From contig CALUTB010000004.1 of NCBI GenBank assembly GCA_944323575.1, forward strand, positions 1 through 55,838: DNA of 55,838 nt, in the 5' to 3' direction. The notes beneath the pieces were generated by a model that made no database searches, was not told the DNA's origin, and worked only from the letters and a program-made list of their open reading frames with translations. This document shows positions 24,092 through 31,204 of the stretch, one piece after another. The stretch is from an uncultured Mailhella sp. (GTDB taxonomy: Bacteria > Desulfobacterota > Desulfovibrionia > Desulfovibrionales > Desulfovibrionaceae). The position numbers were made by a program, and so were the translations under genes. Position 1 is the stretch's first letter; every line of letters starts with the position of its first letter.

Positions 24092-25516
24092 TTACTTCTT
24101 GTCGTTCTTGAGCAGCGCGGGGGCGACAGGACCGTCGACGCCGGCCTTCAGCAGTTCAAGCCAGTTCGGGGTACCCTCAGGCATGAGGGCACGCTTAACG
24201 GAGAGATCCTTGCCCTTAAGTTCGGGAGAGTCGGCCGTGTAACGCCAGGCCTTGTGCACGGAGAAGCCCTGAGAGAATCCTTCGTTGCTGGTGCTGGAGT
24301 AGACTTTGTCGCCTGCGCCCATGGGGTTGATGAATTCCCACACGATTCTGTTTTCGGGAGTCACTTCCACGATGTGGCCGGTGTTGGTAGAGGTCACCAG
24401 ATAGTTGCCGTTGTCGAGCTTCTGCAGGCCGCCCTGGAAGGCAGTGTAGAAGTTCCAGTCGGAAGAGCCGGACATGGAGGCCTTCCATTCACGGATGAGC
24501 TTGCCTTCGCGGTTGATTTCCACGGCGCGGCTGTAGTTGCCGGAAGGACGGTTGTTGCCGTTGTCGAAGATGGTGATGGTGCCTTCCTTGGTCCACACGC
24601 AGGCGTGAGGTCCGAAGAGCTTCTGATCGCCGTCGTCGCAGTAGCCGGCAGGAGCCTTGCCCTGGCCGTAGTTGGCGGGGTTGCCCCAGCGGAACTTGAT
24701 GCCGCCGTCCTTGCCGTAGTCGATGAAGTACACTTCGGAGAGCTGACGGGAAGTGAAGCAGATTTCGTTGTTTTCAGGATTGTAGGAGAGACCGTTGAAA
24801 TGCGTCCAGTCAGGACCGGCGTAGCCGCGGTTGATCTTGGCGGTGCAGAACACGTTGATGTCGAGCTGATCGGGATTGGTACCGATGTGATCCCACACGT
24901 CCCATTCCCACACGGTCTTGCCGGTGCCGCGTTCGATTTCACGAATCACGTCGACCCAGATACCCTTTACACGTTCGCCCTTTGCCCCCATCTTCACGCC
25001 GCTGGGGAACATCATGCGGCCGGGCTTGTCGGGATCAAGGCCCTTGGCCAGAGCGTCTTCATAGCTGTGGTGCTTCCATACCAGAATCAGCAGGTTGCCG
25101 TTGGGCATAACGGTGAAGGTATGATGGGACAGTTCCTGACCGGGTTTAACGGTGTTGAATTCCCAGATTTTTTTTCCTGTCCAGTCAAATTCCTCAATGA
25201 TGCCGGCCTGTCCGCCGAAAGGAATAAGGCCGGAAGTAGCGGTAGCATGACGGAGCAGGTTGCCGGTCTTGGGATCGAGCATGGCAAAGAAGCAGCCATA
25301 TTCACTTTTCCACTCTTTGACGATATTACCTGTCATATCCATGAGATATGTCGTATTCGCCTTCTGAGGTGCGATAAGAGTATACCCCTGTACGGCCTGT
25401 TTTTCGTTTGTAAGAACACCCAGAGGCCCGTTGAAGCCCTCATATGCCTGAGCGGCTGGAATGAAGGTAATGGAGCTCAGAATTACCGCGGCCATGGTAC
25501 CAAGCAGTTTGTTCAT
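24092..25516 (-). CDS. Arylsulfate sulfotransferase paralogue ASST-6 (type B)
   Basis: The 474-residue near-twin of ASST-5 has the same Sec signal (MNKLLGTMAAVILSS) and motifs LSHHTFTVM, DWTHFNG, TSRQLSE and GPHACVWTKEGTITIFDNG. All four candidate active-site residues are kept. It is a separate transcription unit with its own sigma-54 promoter (25851-25866), a leader of over 300 nt and its own terminator. The codons of its first third are less G/C-biased than those of ASST-5, while the identical central block has the same bias, in keeping with conversion between the copies. Confidence 0.9.
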   Translation of the reverse strand: MNKLLGTMAAVILSSITFIPAAQAYEGFNGPLGVLTNEKQAVQGYTLIAPQKANTTYLMDMTGNIVKEWKSEYGCFFAMLDPKTGNLLRHATATSGLIPFGGQAGIIEEFDWTGKKIWEFNTVKPGQELSHHTFTVMPNGNLLILVWKHHSYEDALAKGLDPDKPGRMMFPSGVKMGAKGERVKGIWVDVIREIERGTGKTVWEWDVWDHIGTNPDQLDINVFCTAKINRGYAGPDWTHFNGLSYNPENNEICFTSRQLSEVYFIDYGKDGGIKFRWGNPANYGQGKAPAGYCDDGDQKLFGPHACVWTKEGTITIFDNGNNRPSGNYSRAVEINREGKLIREWKASMSGSSDWNFYTAFQGGLQKLDNGNYLVTSTNTGHIVEVTPENRIVWEFINPMGAGDKVYSSTSNEGFSQGFSVHKAWRYTADSPELKGKDLSVKRALMPEGTPNWLELLKAGVDGPVAPALLKNDKK

Positions 25517-25850
25517 ATTTTCCTCTATACAGACAGAATCTGTAATTTTTGGGGAAAGAATCGCCTTTCCCGATAATGAAAACTGATGAGAACAGGGGCC
25601 TTAGTCTTTTGTTGATGATCTCTCCTGTATGGGGTTGAGACAGAAGTGTTTTCAAGAGAACATGCCGACATGAAAAAATTATTCGAGCAATTTTCAGGTG
25701 GTAATTCTCGATATTCAGTCTTGGTGGGTATCCTTGTATGAAGAATATGTTTGAGCCGTGGCTGATTCGAAAATTGAGTTGTTCTCCTTTTTTTATGAAA
25801 GAAATGTGAATAAAAAGGCAAATAAAACATATTAAAGATATCAAATAAAA

Positions 25851-25866
25851 TGCAAAAAATATACCA
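25851..25866 (-). promoter_or_regulatory. Sigma-54 promoter of ASST-6
   Basis: The minus strand reads TGGTATATTTTTTGCA, GG-N10-GC. It lies 335 bp upstream of the start codon, almost the same distance as in ASST-5. Confidence 0.82.
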
Positions 25867-25889
25867 CATATACAAATTCCTTATTCTTT

Positions 25890-25899
25890 CAATATATTG
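25890..25899. promoter_or_regulatory. CAATATATTG element upstream of the ASST-6 promoter
   Basis: This is the same ATTCTTTCAATATATTG string as at ASST-5, centred 30 bp upstream of the -24 GG. Confidence 0.55.
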
Positions 25900-25940
25900 T
25901 AGATGCATATTTTTATAATGTTGTGAATATAGACACGAAA

Positions 25941-25958
25941 TGTGCGAAAAATCGTACA
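25941..25958. promoter_or_regulatory. 18-bp putative activator site 4
   Basis: TGTGCGAAAAATCGTACA matches the motif with an intact left arm. Its centre is about 85 bp upstream of the -24 GG. GTGAATATAGACACGAA beside it resembles the neighbouring half-like string at ASST-5. Confidence 0.75.
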
Positions 25959-26479
25959 GAACCGCAGATGATGACAGCTTTTGAGTTCAACTGCTTTTCC
26001 TTATCTCTTCCGCATGAATATTTTGCAGATGGATGCAATGCTGAAAAATATTGTTGTCGGAAAAATTCGGTTTTGAAATTTTTCGCTGCTTTTTTGGAAA
26101 GTAGACGCAGTGTAATACCGGCACAGAATTTCCGTATGCCACTTTAGCTTTTCGCTATGTTCTCATGTGATCGCGGATATGGGAGCGCTTGCTTGTACTA
26201 CCGAAGGCATTTTTTTCTTGCCTCTGTCTGATGAAATTAGGTCGGCAGCTATTTAATATTTAAGATTTACCGGAATGGGGGTTCGTCACTGAAGAATTGA
26301 TAACGTTTTCTCGGATTTCTCAGCTAGGAAAAATCGCAGGAGCATCATAAAAACAATACCCTTGTTGCATGGGAATAACAGTTATCAGATGTATGGCTGT
26401 ACACGTGCTCAAAAGTTGGATTGCGTGAAATCCTTCTTGATGAAATTGAGTCGACCGGACAGAAAGGGCAATACTCTAT

Positions 26480-26524
26480 GATAATGGCCCCGAACATGGC
26501 TGATGCCTGTCCGGGGCCGTTATC
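26480..26524 (-). terminator. Hairpin after ASST-7
   Basis: GATAATGGCCCCG (26480-26492) pairs with CGGGGCCGTTATC (26512-26524). The stem is strong but no T-run follows on the minus strand. Confidence 0.5.
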
Positions 26525-26547
26525 AGTGTTGTAGGAAAGACGCAGTG

Positions 26548-28068
26548 TTACTTGGCGGCCTTCTTCCAGGCAGAAGTGGCCACAGGAGCGAGTTCGCCGA
26601 ACTGTACGGGACTTCTCTTGTCCAGAACGGGCTGGATGTTGGGCAGCTTGCCGTTCACGTCAGGCATAACGATGGCGCCGTGCTTGGGAGGAACAACAGC
26701 CGTTTCCGCGGGCTTCTGCAGCTGGGGGAAGAACTCGTAAGGCACAGCGTAGGAACGATAGGTAATACCGCCTATGAGGGCACCCTTTTCGTTGGCATTG
26801 TAGGGGCTCACATAATCCCACACGACTTCCTTGTCGGGAGTGACTTCGAAGATGCGGGAGCAGGAACCTTCATTGATGAGCGTGTTGCCGTTGGGCAGAC
26901 GCTGAGCATCGGAAATGAAGGCGCTGTAGAACAGATTGTCAGCCTGAGATTCTCCAACACCGACAGCAGGTCCAGAGTACTCCCAAACCTTCTTTTTGGT
27001 GACGGGATTAAATTCCACTATGCGGCTGTAGGCATGGTTCTGATCGATGTACTTGTTGCCGGCCATGGTGCCGCCGTTGTCGAACACCAGAATGTTGCCT
27101 TCGCCGGGCAGACCCTTGGGGATCATGTGCGTGTGGTGGATGCCCGCGAACTTGCCGAGATTGGCGTCTTCACCCACGAAAGGCGGAGCAACCTGCCACA
27201 CGATCTTACCGGTTTCATGATCGATGATGAACATATGGGAGGTATTGCGGCTGTCGCAAATGATATTTTCGGGATGGAAGGCCGCGTACTTGACCGGGTC
27301 TTCGTCATACCACTTGTTCGGGCCGAGCCAGGAGGCGCAGTTGATGTGCAGCCAGTCGATGCCCTGATGCTGCTGAGCATTTCTGGGCAGTCCCATGGAC
27401 TTGGTACGATGGAGTGCGTCTTCGGTGTAACCGAGTTCTTCAAAGTGGTCGGCAGCGGCCCACTTCCAGATGATGTTCTCATCCTTGTCCACGATGACGA
27501 TCACGTCGTCGAGAAGAACGTTCTGGTTGATGCCGGGGTGTTTGGAGTTTTCATGCGCCAGCACCATCAGCTTGCCGTCCCATTTCGGAGTCTGGCCGGG
27601 GGCATAGTAACCGGTGCTCATGCCCTCGATCTGGAAGTCGTGATGCTGACGGGATACCCAGGTTTCTCCGTTTTTGTCTTTGGGCGTGCCGGGAATTTCG
27701 CCCACCTTTTCAAGTCTGTTGAACTTGCGCACCACGTTGCCGTCGAAGTCAAGGAAGACCAGAGTATTGTTATCCTGTCCGCCGGTGGGCAGGCTGTTGT
27801 ACTGGGTAATGCCCACGATGCCGCCGGGGAAAGCCTTGGGAGGCATGGCATAACCGTTGCTCTTATTGTCCCATTCCTTCACCAGATTGCCGTTACGGTC
27901 AATCATCTTGGTGGTGCCCTTTGTGGCCATGATGACGTAGGAATTGAAGGTCTTCGACGGATCGTACTTGACGGTACCGGTCACATAGACCTGCGGTTTT
28001 GCCTGAGCCACACCGGCTGCCAGCAGCAAAGCCGCGCAGGTAACGGAGAGAGTTTTGGACAGATGCAT
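26548..28068 (-). CDS. Arylsulfate sulfotransferase paralogue ASST-7 (type A)
   Basis: The 506-residue product has a Sec signal (about 1-23, ending VAQAKPQ). The type A motifs HHDFQIEG, DWLHINC, DSRNTS and HHTHMIPKGLPGEGNILVFDNGG keep all four candidate active-site residues. AAGGAG stands 6 bp before the ATG at 28068. It is a single-gene unit with a sigma-54 promoter 74 bp upstream and an activator site at 28232-28249. Unlike ASST-1 and ASST-3 it has no acidic tail; it ends in a Lys/Ala-rich stretch (WKKAAK). Confidence 0.9.
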   Translation of the reverse strand: MHLSKTLSVTCAALLLAAGVAQAKPQVYVTGTVKYDPSKTFNSYVIMATKGTTKMIDRNGNLVKEWDNKSNGYAMPPKAFPGGIVGITQYNSLPTGGQDNNTLVFLDFDGNVVRKFNRLEKVGEIPGTPKDKNGETWVSRQHHDFQIEGMSTGYYAPGQTPKWDGKLMVLAHENSKHPGINQNVLLDDVIVIVDKDENIIWKWAAADHFEELGYTEDALHRTKSMGLPRNAQQHQGIDWLHINCASWLGPNKWYDEDPVKYAAFHPENIICDSRNTSHMFIIDHETGKIVWQVAPPFVGEDANLGKFAGIHHTHMIPKGLPGEGNILVFDNGGTMAGNKYIDQNHAYSRIVEFNPVTKKKVWEYSGPAVGVGESQADNLFYSAFISDAQRLPNGNTLINEGSCSRIFEVTPDKEVVWDYVSPYNANEKGALIGGITYRSYAVPYEFFPQLQKPAETAVVPPKHGAIVMPDVNGKLPNIQPVLDKRSPVQFGELAPVATSAWKKAAK

Positions 28069-28141
28069 AAAAACTCCTTGGATGAAGGAAAAGAGAACGA
28101 CCGATCCTTTTCGGTCACAATTTTGAGAATGAGAAATATAA

Positions 28142-28157
28142 TGCAAGAAACGTACCA
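28142..28157 (-). promoter_or_regulatory. Sigma-54 promoter of ASST-7
   Basis: The minus strand reads TGGTACGTTTCTTGCA, a near-consensus -24/-12 element with GG-N10-GC. It lies 74 bp upstream of the start codon. Confidence 0.88.
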
Positions 28158-28179
28158 TATATTTGAAAGTTTATTCTTT

Positions 28180-28189
28180 CAATATATTA
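28180..28189. promoter_or_regulatory. CAATATATTA element upstream of the ASST-7 promoter
   Basis: This matches the CAATATATTG element of ASST-5 and ASST-6 with one change, inside ATTCTTTCAATATATTA. It is centred 29 bp upstream of the -24 GG. Confidence 0.5.
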
Positions 28190-28231
28190 CAAAACGGAAA
28201 TAAAGTGAAAATACGGACAAAACGTCATAGG

Positions 28232-28249
28232 TGTGCGGAAAGGCGTACT
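28232..28249. promoter_or_regulatory. 18-bp putative activator site 5
   Basis: TGTGCGGAAAGGCGTACT has the perfect TGTGCGGAAA arm. Its centre is about 85 bp upstream of the -24 GG of ASST-7. Confidence 0.75.
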
Positions 28250-28771
28250 TCTGAACGACTGCTGCGGCATTCTGCTGTAAAGTTGCATAAATAAAGTTTG
28301 ATATCATATTATTTATAAAGATTAATTTATTATATATACATGAATTTTGAAAGATGTAAAGTGAAATGCACCGTTGTGCTGCTTCGGAAAACCGTGCTGC
28401 ATGGTCCTGGCGGAGCGATCAAAAAGCTAGTGAGGCATTTCTCGTGGGGGGAAGGAATGCAGGATGCATGATGCAGACCGACGTCTGACCTGTGGAGGAG
28501 CAGGTCATATGCGGGAAGTACGAAATGTCCGTATCGTCCGGCATCGGAGGCTGGTGACAGGCGCGTGGAAGGAAGACATGCTTTGAAGGCGCGGCGTTTC
28601 GGGCACAAGGCGCATGCATGAGCTGCCCGTGTTCTCTACTGTTGAACGTAACAACTGAGATAGATTCCGGAACCTCTCCTGTATGTGGAAATTGTTCCGG
28701 GAGTTTCGGGTCATCGGCAGGCAGGGTATTCATTGCCGGCGGAAGCGGAAAAGGAAGGTGCCGGTGAACAA

Positions 28772-28803
28772 AAAAGAGGCCCTTCCGAAGAAGGGCCTCT
28801 TTT
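28772..28803 (-). terminator. Terminator of the ASST-8 operon
   Basis: AAAAGAGGCCCTTC (28772-28785) pairs perfectly with GAAGGGCCTCTTTT (28790-28803) around CGAA. It lies just past the HhH-2 stop. Confidence 0.9.
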
Positions 28804-28825
28804 CATTTCAAGGCATCAGTTCAGA

Positions 28826-29137
28826 TTAGTAAGCCTTCATGCCGGGCATCGCATTGGGGTTGAAGATGAGGTCGTCATCTTCTTCAATGGGGTCGAGTTC
28901 GGCAATCTTACGGCCGGTGAGAACGCCTTCCAGATCGTCTACGGAAGTGAAACGCTTGTTGGCACGGGCGGCAACGATGGCATTGGCTTCTTCCATGGAG
29001 AGTTCGATGCCTTCATCCTTGCAGTCGGCAACCATCTTCTCAGCACTGGCCTTATTGAAGCTGAAAGCGCCGGCGTAGGCAGGAGCGGCCATGGCGCAGG
29101 CCATAAGGGTAAGAACGAGAGTACGAGCGAATTTCAT
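28826..29137 (-). CDS. Exported helix-hairpin-helix-like protein (HhH-2)
   Basis: The 103-residue product has a Sec signal (about 1-22, ending APAYAG) followed by a divergent helix-hairpin-helix-like fold (FNKASAEKMVADC, MEEANAIVAAR, FTSVDDLEGV). The C-terminal part is acidic (EEDDD) and ends GMKAY, recalling the tails of ASST-1, -2 and -3. AAGGAG lies upstream of the ATG at 29137. It starts 29 bp after HhH-3 and is last in the ASST-8 operon. It may bind or present the sulfotransferases in the periplasm; function is unknown. Confidence 0.72.
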   Translation of the reverse strand: MKFARTLVLTLMACAMAAPAYAGAFSFNKASAEKMVADCKDEGIELSMEEANAIVAARANKRFTSVDDLEGVLTGRKIAELDPIEEDDDLIFNPNAMPGMKAY

Positions 29138-29166
29138 TTTTTTTCTACTCCTTGTAATCTTCAAAA

Positions 29167-29508
29167 TCAGCACTTGGAGGGGGCAAGCGTCATTTCGGCG
29201 TTGTCGGGATCATACCAGAGGCTGTTCTGCTCTTCAACGGGGTTGATGGCTTCCAGAGTCTTGTTGTCGAGTCCGGGAACCTTGAGCAGGTCTTCAGCAA
29301 TGGAGAAGGGCTTTTCCTTGGCCATCTTCACCATGGCTTCAGCCATTTCCTGATTGATGTTGGCATCAGGAATGGACATGAGCTGTTCAACGGTGGCCTT
29401 GTTCAGATCGAAAGCGTCTTCGCCGGGAACCATGTCGTCGTCAGCCATTGCAGGGGCGGCACAGGCGAGGAGGGCGCACATGGAAAGAGAAGAAAGCAGC
29501 TTTTTCAT
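29167..29508 (-). CDS. Exported ComEA-like helix-hairpin-helix protein (HhH-3)
   Basis: The 113-residue product has a Sec signal (about 1-23, ending APAMAD) and a ComEA-like domain (DLNKATVEQLMSIPDANI, then IAEDLLKVPGL). It ends in a lone Cys (APSKC), while HhH-1 ends CNC. The gene begins 10 bp after ASST-8 stops, so the two are almost certainly cotranscribed. No competence or pilus gene is near. A protein-protein role in the periplasm is inferred from the repeated pairing with ASST and YeiH-type genes. Confidence 0.78.
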   Translation of the reverse strand: MKKLLSSLSMCALLACAAPAMADDDMVPGEDAFDLNKATVEQLMSIPDANINQEMAEAMVKMAKEKPFSIAEDLLKVPGLDNKTLEAINPVEEQNSLWYDPDNAEMTLAPSKC

Positions 29509-29518
29509 GATGTCTCCA

Positions 29519-30982
29519 TTACTTGCCGGCATAGGGAGTCTTGCTGGCAGGAATCTTGAAGGTGGTGTTTTCAGGCGGAGTAACGGCGAATTCCTGAGGC
29601 TTCTTCAGCTGAGGAACATAGTCGTACGGAGCGCGGTAGCAGCGGTACACCAGGTTGAACTTGCCGTTCGGGTTGTACCAGGGGCTGATGTATTCCCAAA
29701 CGATTTCGTTGTCGGGAGTGACTTCCTGGAACTGGCCCACGGCACCGTTGGTGATGAGGGTGTTGCCGTTGGGCAGACGCTGAGCGGAGCTGACGTAGTC
29801 GCTGTAGAACTTGTAGGTTTCGCGCAGGCCCATGGCGGCGGAGGAGTGTTCCCACACCTTCTTCAGGCTGACCGGGTCGAATTCGATGACGCGGGAGTAG
29901 TCGCGGCGGGCGTTGCTCCAGCCGGTGGGCGCGCCGGGGTTACGTTCACCGTAACCGGCGTAGCCGCCGTTGTCGTACATCATGATGTTGCCTTCACCGG
30001 GCAGACCCTTCGGGATCATGTAGCAGTGATGCTGACCGACGATCTGGCCGAGCTTGTACAGAGCGCGCTTGTATTCCTTGCCCGCAAACACCCACTTGTC
30101 ATCGGGGTAGAAGGTCGGGCCGATCTGCCACACGATCTTCTTGGTGGCATGGTCAATGATGAAGCAGGTGTTGAGCTGACGGCAGGAGCAGATGATGTTT
30201 TCGGGATGGAAGGCCGCGTATTTGACCGGATCTTCGTCATACCACTTGTTCGGGCCGAGGTAGGAGGCGGAGTTCATGTGCATCCAGTCGGCAGCCTTGA
30301 CGCCGGGGGTACGGGTCATCTGCCAGGTGGGGAACTTGTACATGGACTTCTTGAGATCTTCGGGCAGCTTCAGGTCGTCGAAGTGTTCGAAGGCCTTCCA
30401 GTCCCAAAGGATGTTGTTGTCCTTGTCCACTTCGAAGATGTAGTCGTCATCAAGAGGCTTCTTGTTGGTGATGGCGGGGTTCTCAGTGAACAGGTGGGAG
30501 AGGACCATGATCTTGCCTTCGGGCTTGTATTCCACGTCCATGCCGGGGACATAGAAACCGACGGGGTTGCCTTCCACCTGGAAATCGTGGTGCATGCCGG
30601 CGAGCGGAATGTTACGCACGATCTTGCCGTCCCAGTCGCAGATCGAGAGGTCGGCGGACATGGGGTCGCCGTAGGTACGGCCGACCATTTCGGGCTTCTG
30701 ACGGGTGGCACCCATGACATAGCCGCCCTTCAGCAGCTTGGTGGGGTGTTCCAGTTCGCTGACATGCTTCCATTCATGGACGACATTGCCGTTCATGTCG
30801 ATGAGCACGCAGCCCTGGCCCGCGGTTTCAACACCGAACACGGTGTAGCCGTTCCAGCATTTTTCGGGCTTGTAAATGGTTACACCGTGAGGAAACACGG
30901 AAGGAAAAGCCCAGCTCAGAGAAGGCGCCGCAGTAGCCGCGGCAGCCGCAGACAGACCCATGAGGAATTGACGACGATTCAT
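29519..30982 (-). CDS. Arylsulfate sulfotransferase paralogue ASST-8 (type A, Tat-type signal)
   Basis: The 487-residue product begins MNRRQFLMGLSAAAAATAAP, a twin-arginine signal, unlike the Sec signals of the other seven. That suggests export as a folded or cofactor-bearing protein. HHDFQVEGN, DWMHMNS, CSCRQLN and HHCYMIPKGLPGEGNIMMYDNGG keep all four candidate active-site residues. AAGGAAG precedes the ATG at 30982. It heads an operon with HhH-3 and HhH-2 and has the best sigma-54 promoter of the locus. It lacks the acidic tail. Confidence 0.9.
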   Translation of the reverse strand: MNRRQFLMGLSAAAAATAAPSLSWAFPSVFPHGVTIYKPEKCWNGYTVFGVETAGQGCVLIDMNGNVVHEWKHVSELEHPTKLLKGGYVMGATRQKPEMVGRTYGDPMSADLSICDWDGKIVRNIPLAGMHHDFQVEGNPVGFYVPGMDVEYKPEGKIMVLSHLFTENPAITNKKPLDDDYIFEVDKDNNILWDWKAFEHFDDLKLPEDLKKSMYKFPTWQMTRTPGVKAADWMHMNSASYLGPNKWYDEDPVKYAAFHPENIICSCRQLNTCFIIDHATKKIVWQIGPTFYPDDKWVFAGKEYKRALYKLGQIVGQHHCYMIPKGLPGEGNIMMYDNGGYAGYGERNPGAPTGWSNARRDYSRVIEFDPVSLKKVWEHSSAAMGLRETYKFYSDYVSSAQRLPNGNTLITNGAVGQFQEVTPDNEIVWEYISPWYNPNGKFNLVYRCYRAPYDYVPQLKKPQEFAVTPPENTTFKIPASKTPYAGK

Positions 30983-31030
30983 GTGACTTCCTTTATGAGG
31001 TTGAAGGCCGGAGTAATTCACATAGGATCT

Positions 31031-31046
31031 AGCAAAGAGTGTGCCA
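31031..31046 (-). promoter_or_regulatory. Sigma-54 promoter of the ASST-8 operon
   Basis: The minus strand reads TGGCACACTCTTTGCT, closely matching TGGCACG-N4-TTGCW. It lies 49 bp upstream of the start codon and below two activator sites. Confidence 0.9.
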
Positions 31047-31098
31047 GATTATTTTTTGATGTAATATCAATGAGATTGTGAAAAGTTTTTTTTCCGCG

Positions 31099-31116
31099 CG
31101 TGAAAATTTCCGCACA
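31099..31116. promoter_or_regulatory. 18-bp putative activator site 6
   Basis: Read on the minus strand it is TGTGCGGAAATTTTCACG, with a perfect left arm and core. Its centre is 63 bp upstream of the ASST-8 -24 GG. Confidence 0.75.
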
Positions 31117-31129
31117 CATAAGCGTGTCA

Positions 31130-31147
31130 TGTGTGAGTTTCCGCACA
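31130..31147. promoter_or_regulatory. 18-bp putative activator site 7
   Basis: Read on the minus strand it is TGTGCGGAAACTCACACA. It lies 31 bp, about three helical turns, from site 6 and about 60 bp upstream of the sensor kinase start, so it may also affect the kinase gene. Confidence 0.75.
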
Positions 31148-31204
31148 TCTTTTCCGCTTTCAGAGAAAGGGCTCCTGATGTATGATGATCAGAAGGAGTC
31201 CCGT

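Larger units (their letters stand above)
25517..26547. other. Long intergenic region upstream of ASST-6
   Basis: The left part holds the ASST-6 leader, sigma-54 promoter, CAATATATTG element and activator site 4. From about 25960 to 26475 I see no gene, promoter or repeat with any confidence; base composition is AT-rich like other gaps here. A hairpin at 26480-26524 ends ASST-7. Confidence 0.6.
28069..28825. other. Intergenic region upstream of ASST-7
   Basis: The left third holds the ASST-7 promoter, AT-rich element and activator site 5. From about 28330 to 28760 I see no gene, RNA or repeat that I can support. A terminator at 28772-28803 belongs to the next operon. Confidence 0.55.

Noticed and set aside
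14787-31081. Long plus-strand open frames opposite every ASST gene (for example 26503-28203 and 29354-31081)
   Set aside because: They recur at the same offset over all paralogues and give Val/Gly/Ala-rich sequences without domains. They are mirror frames kept open by codon bias.
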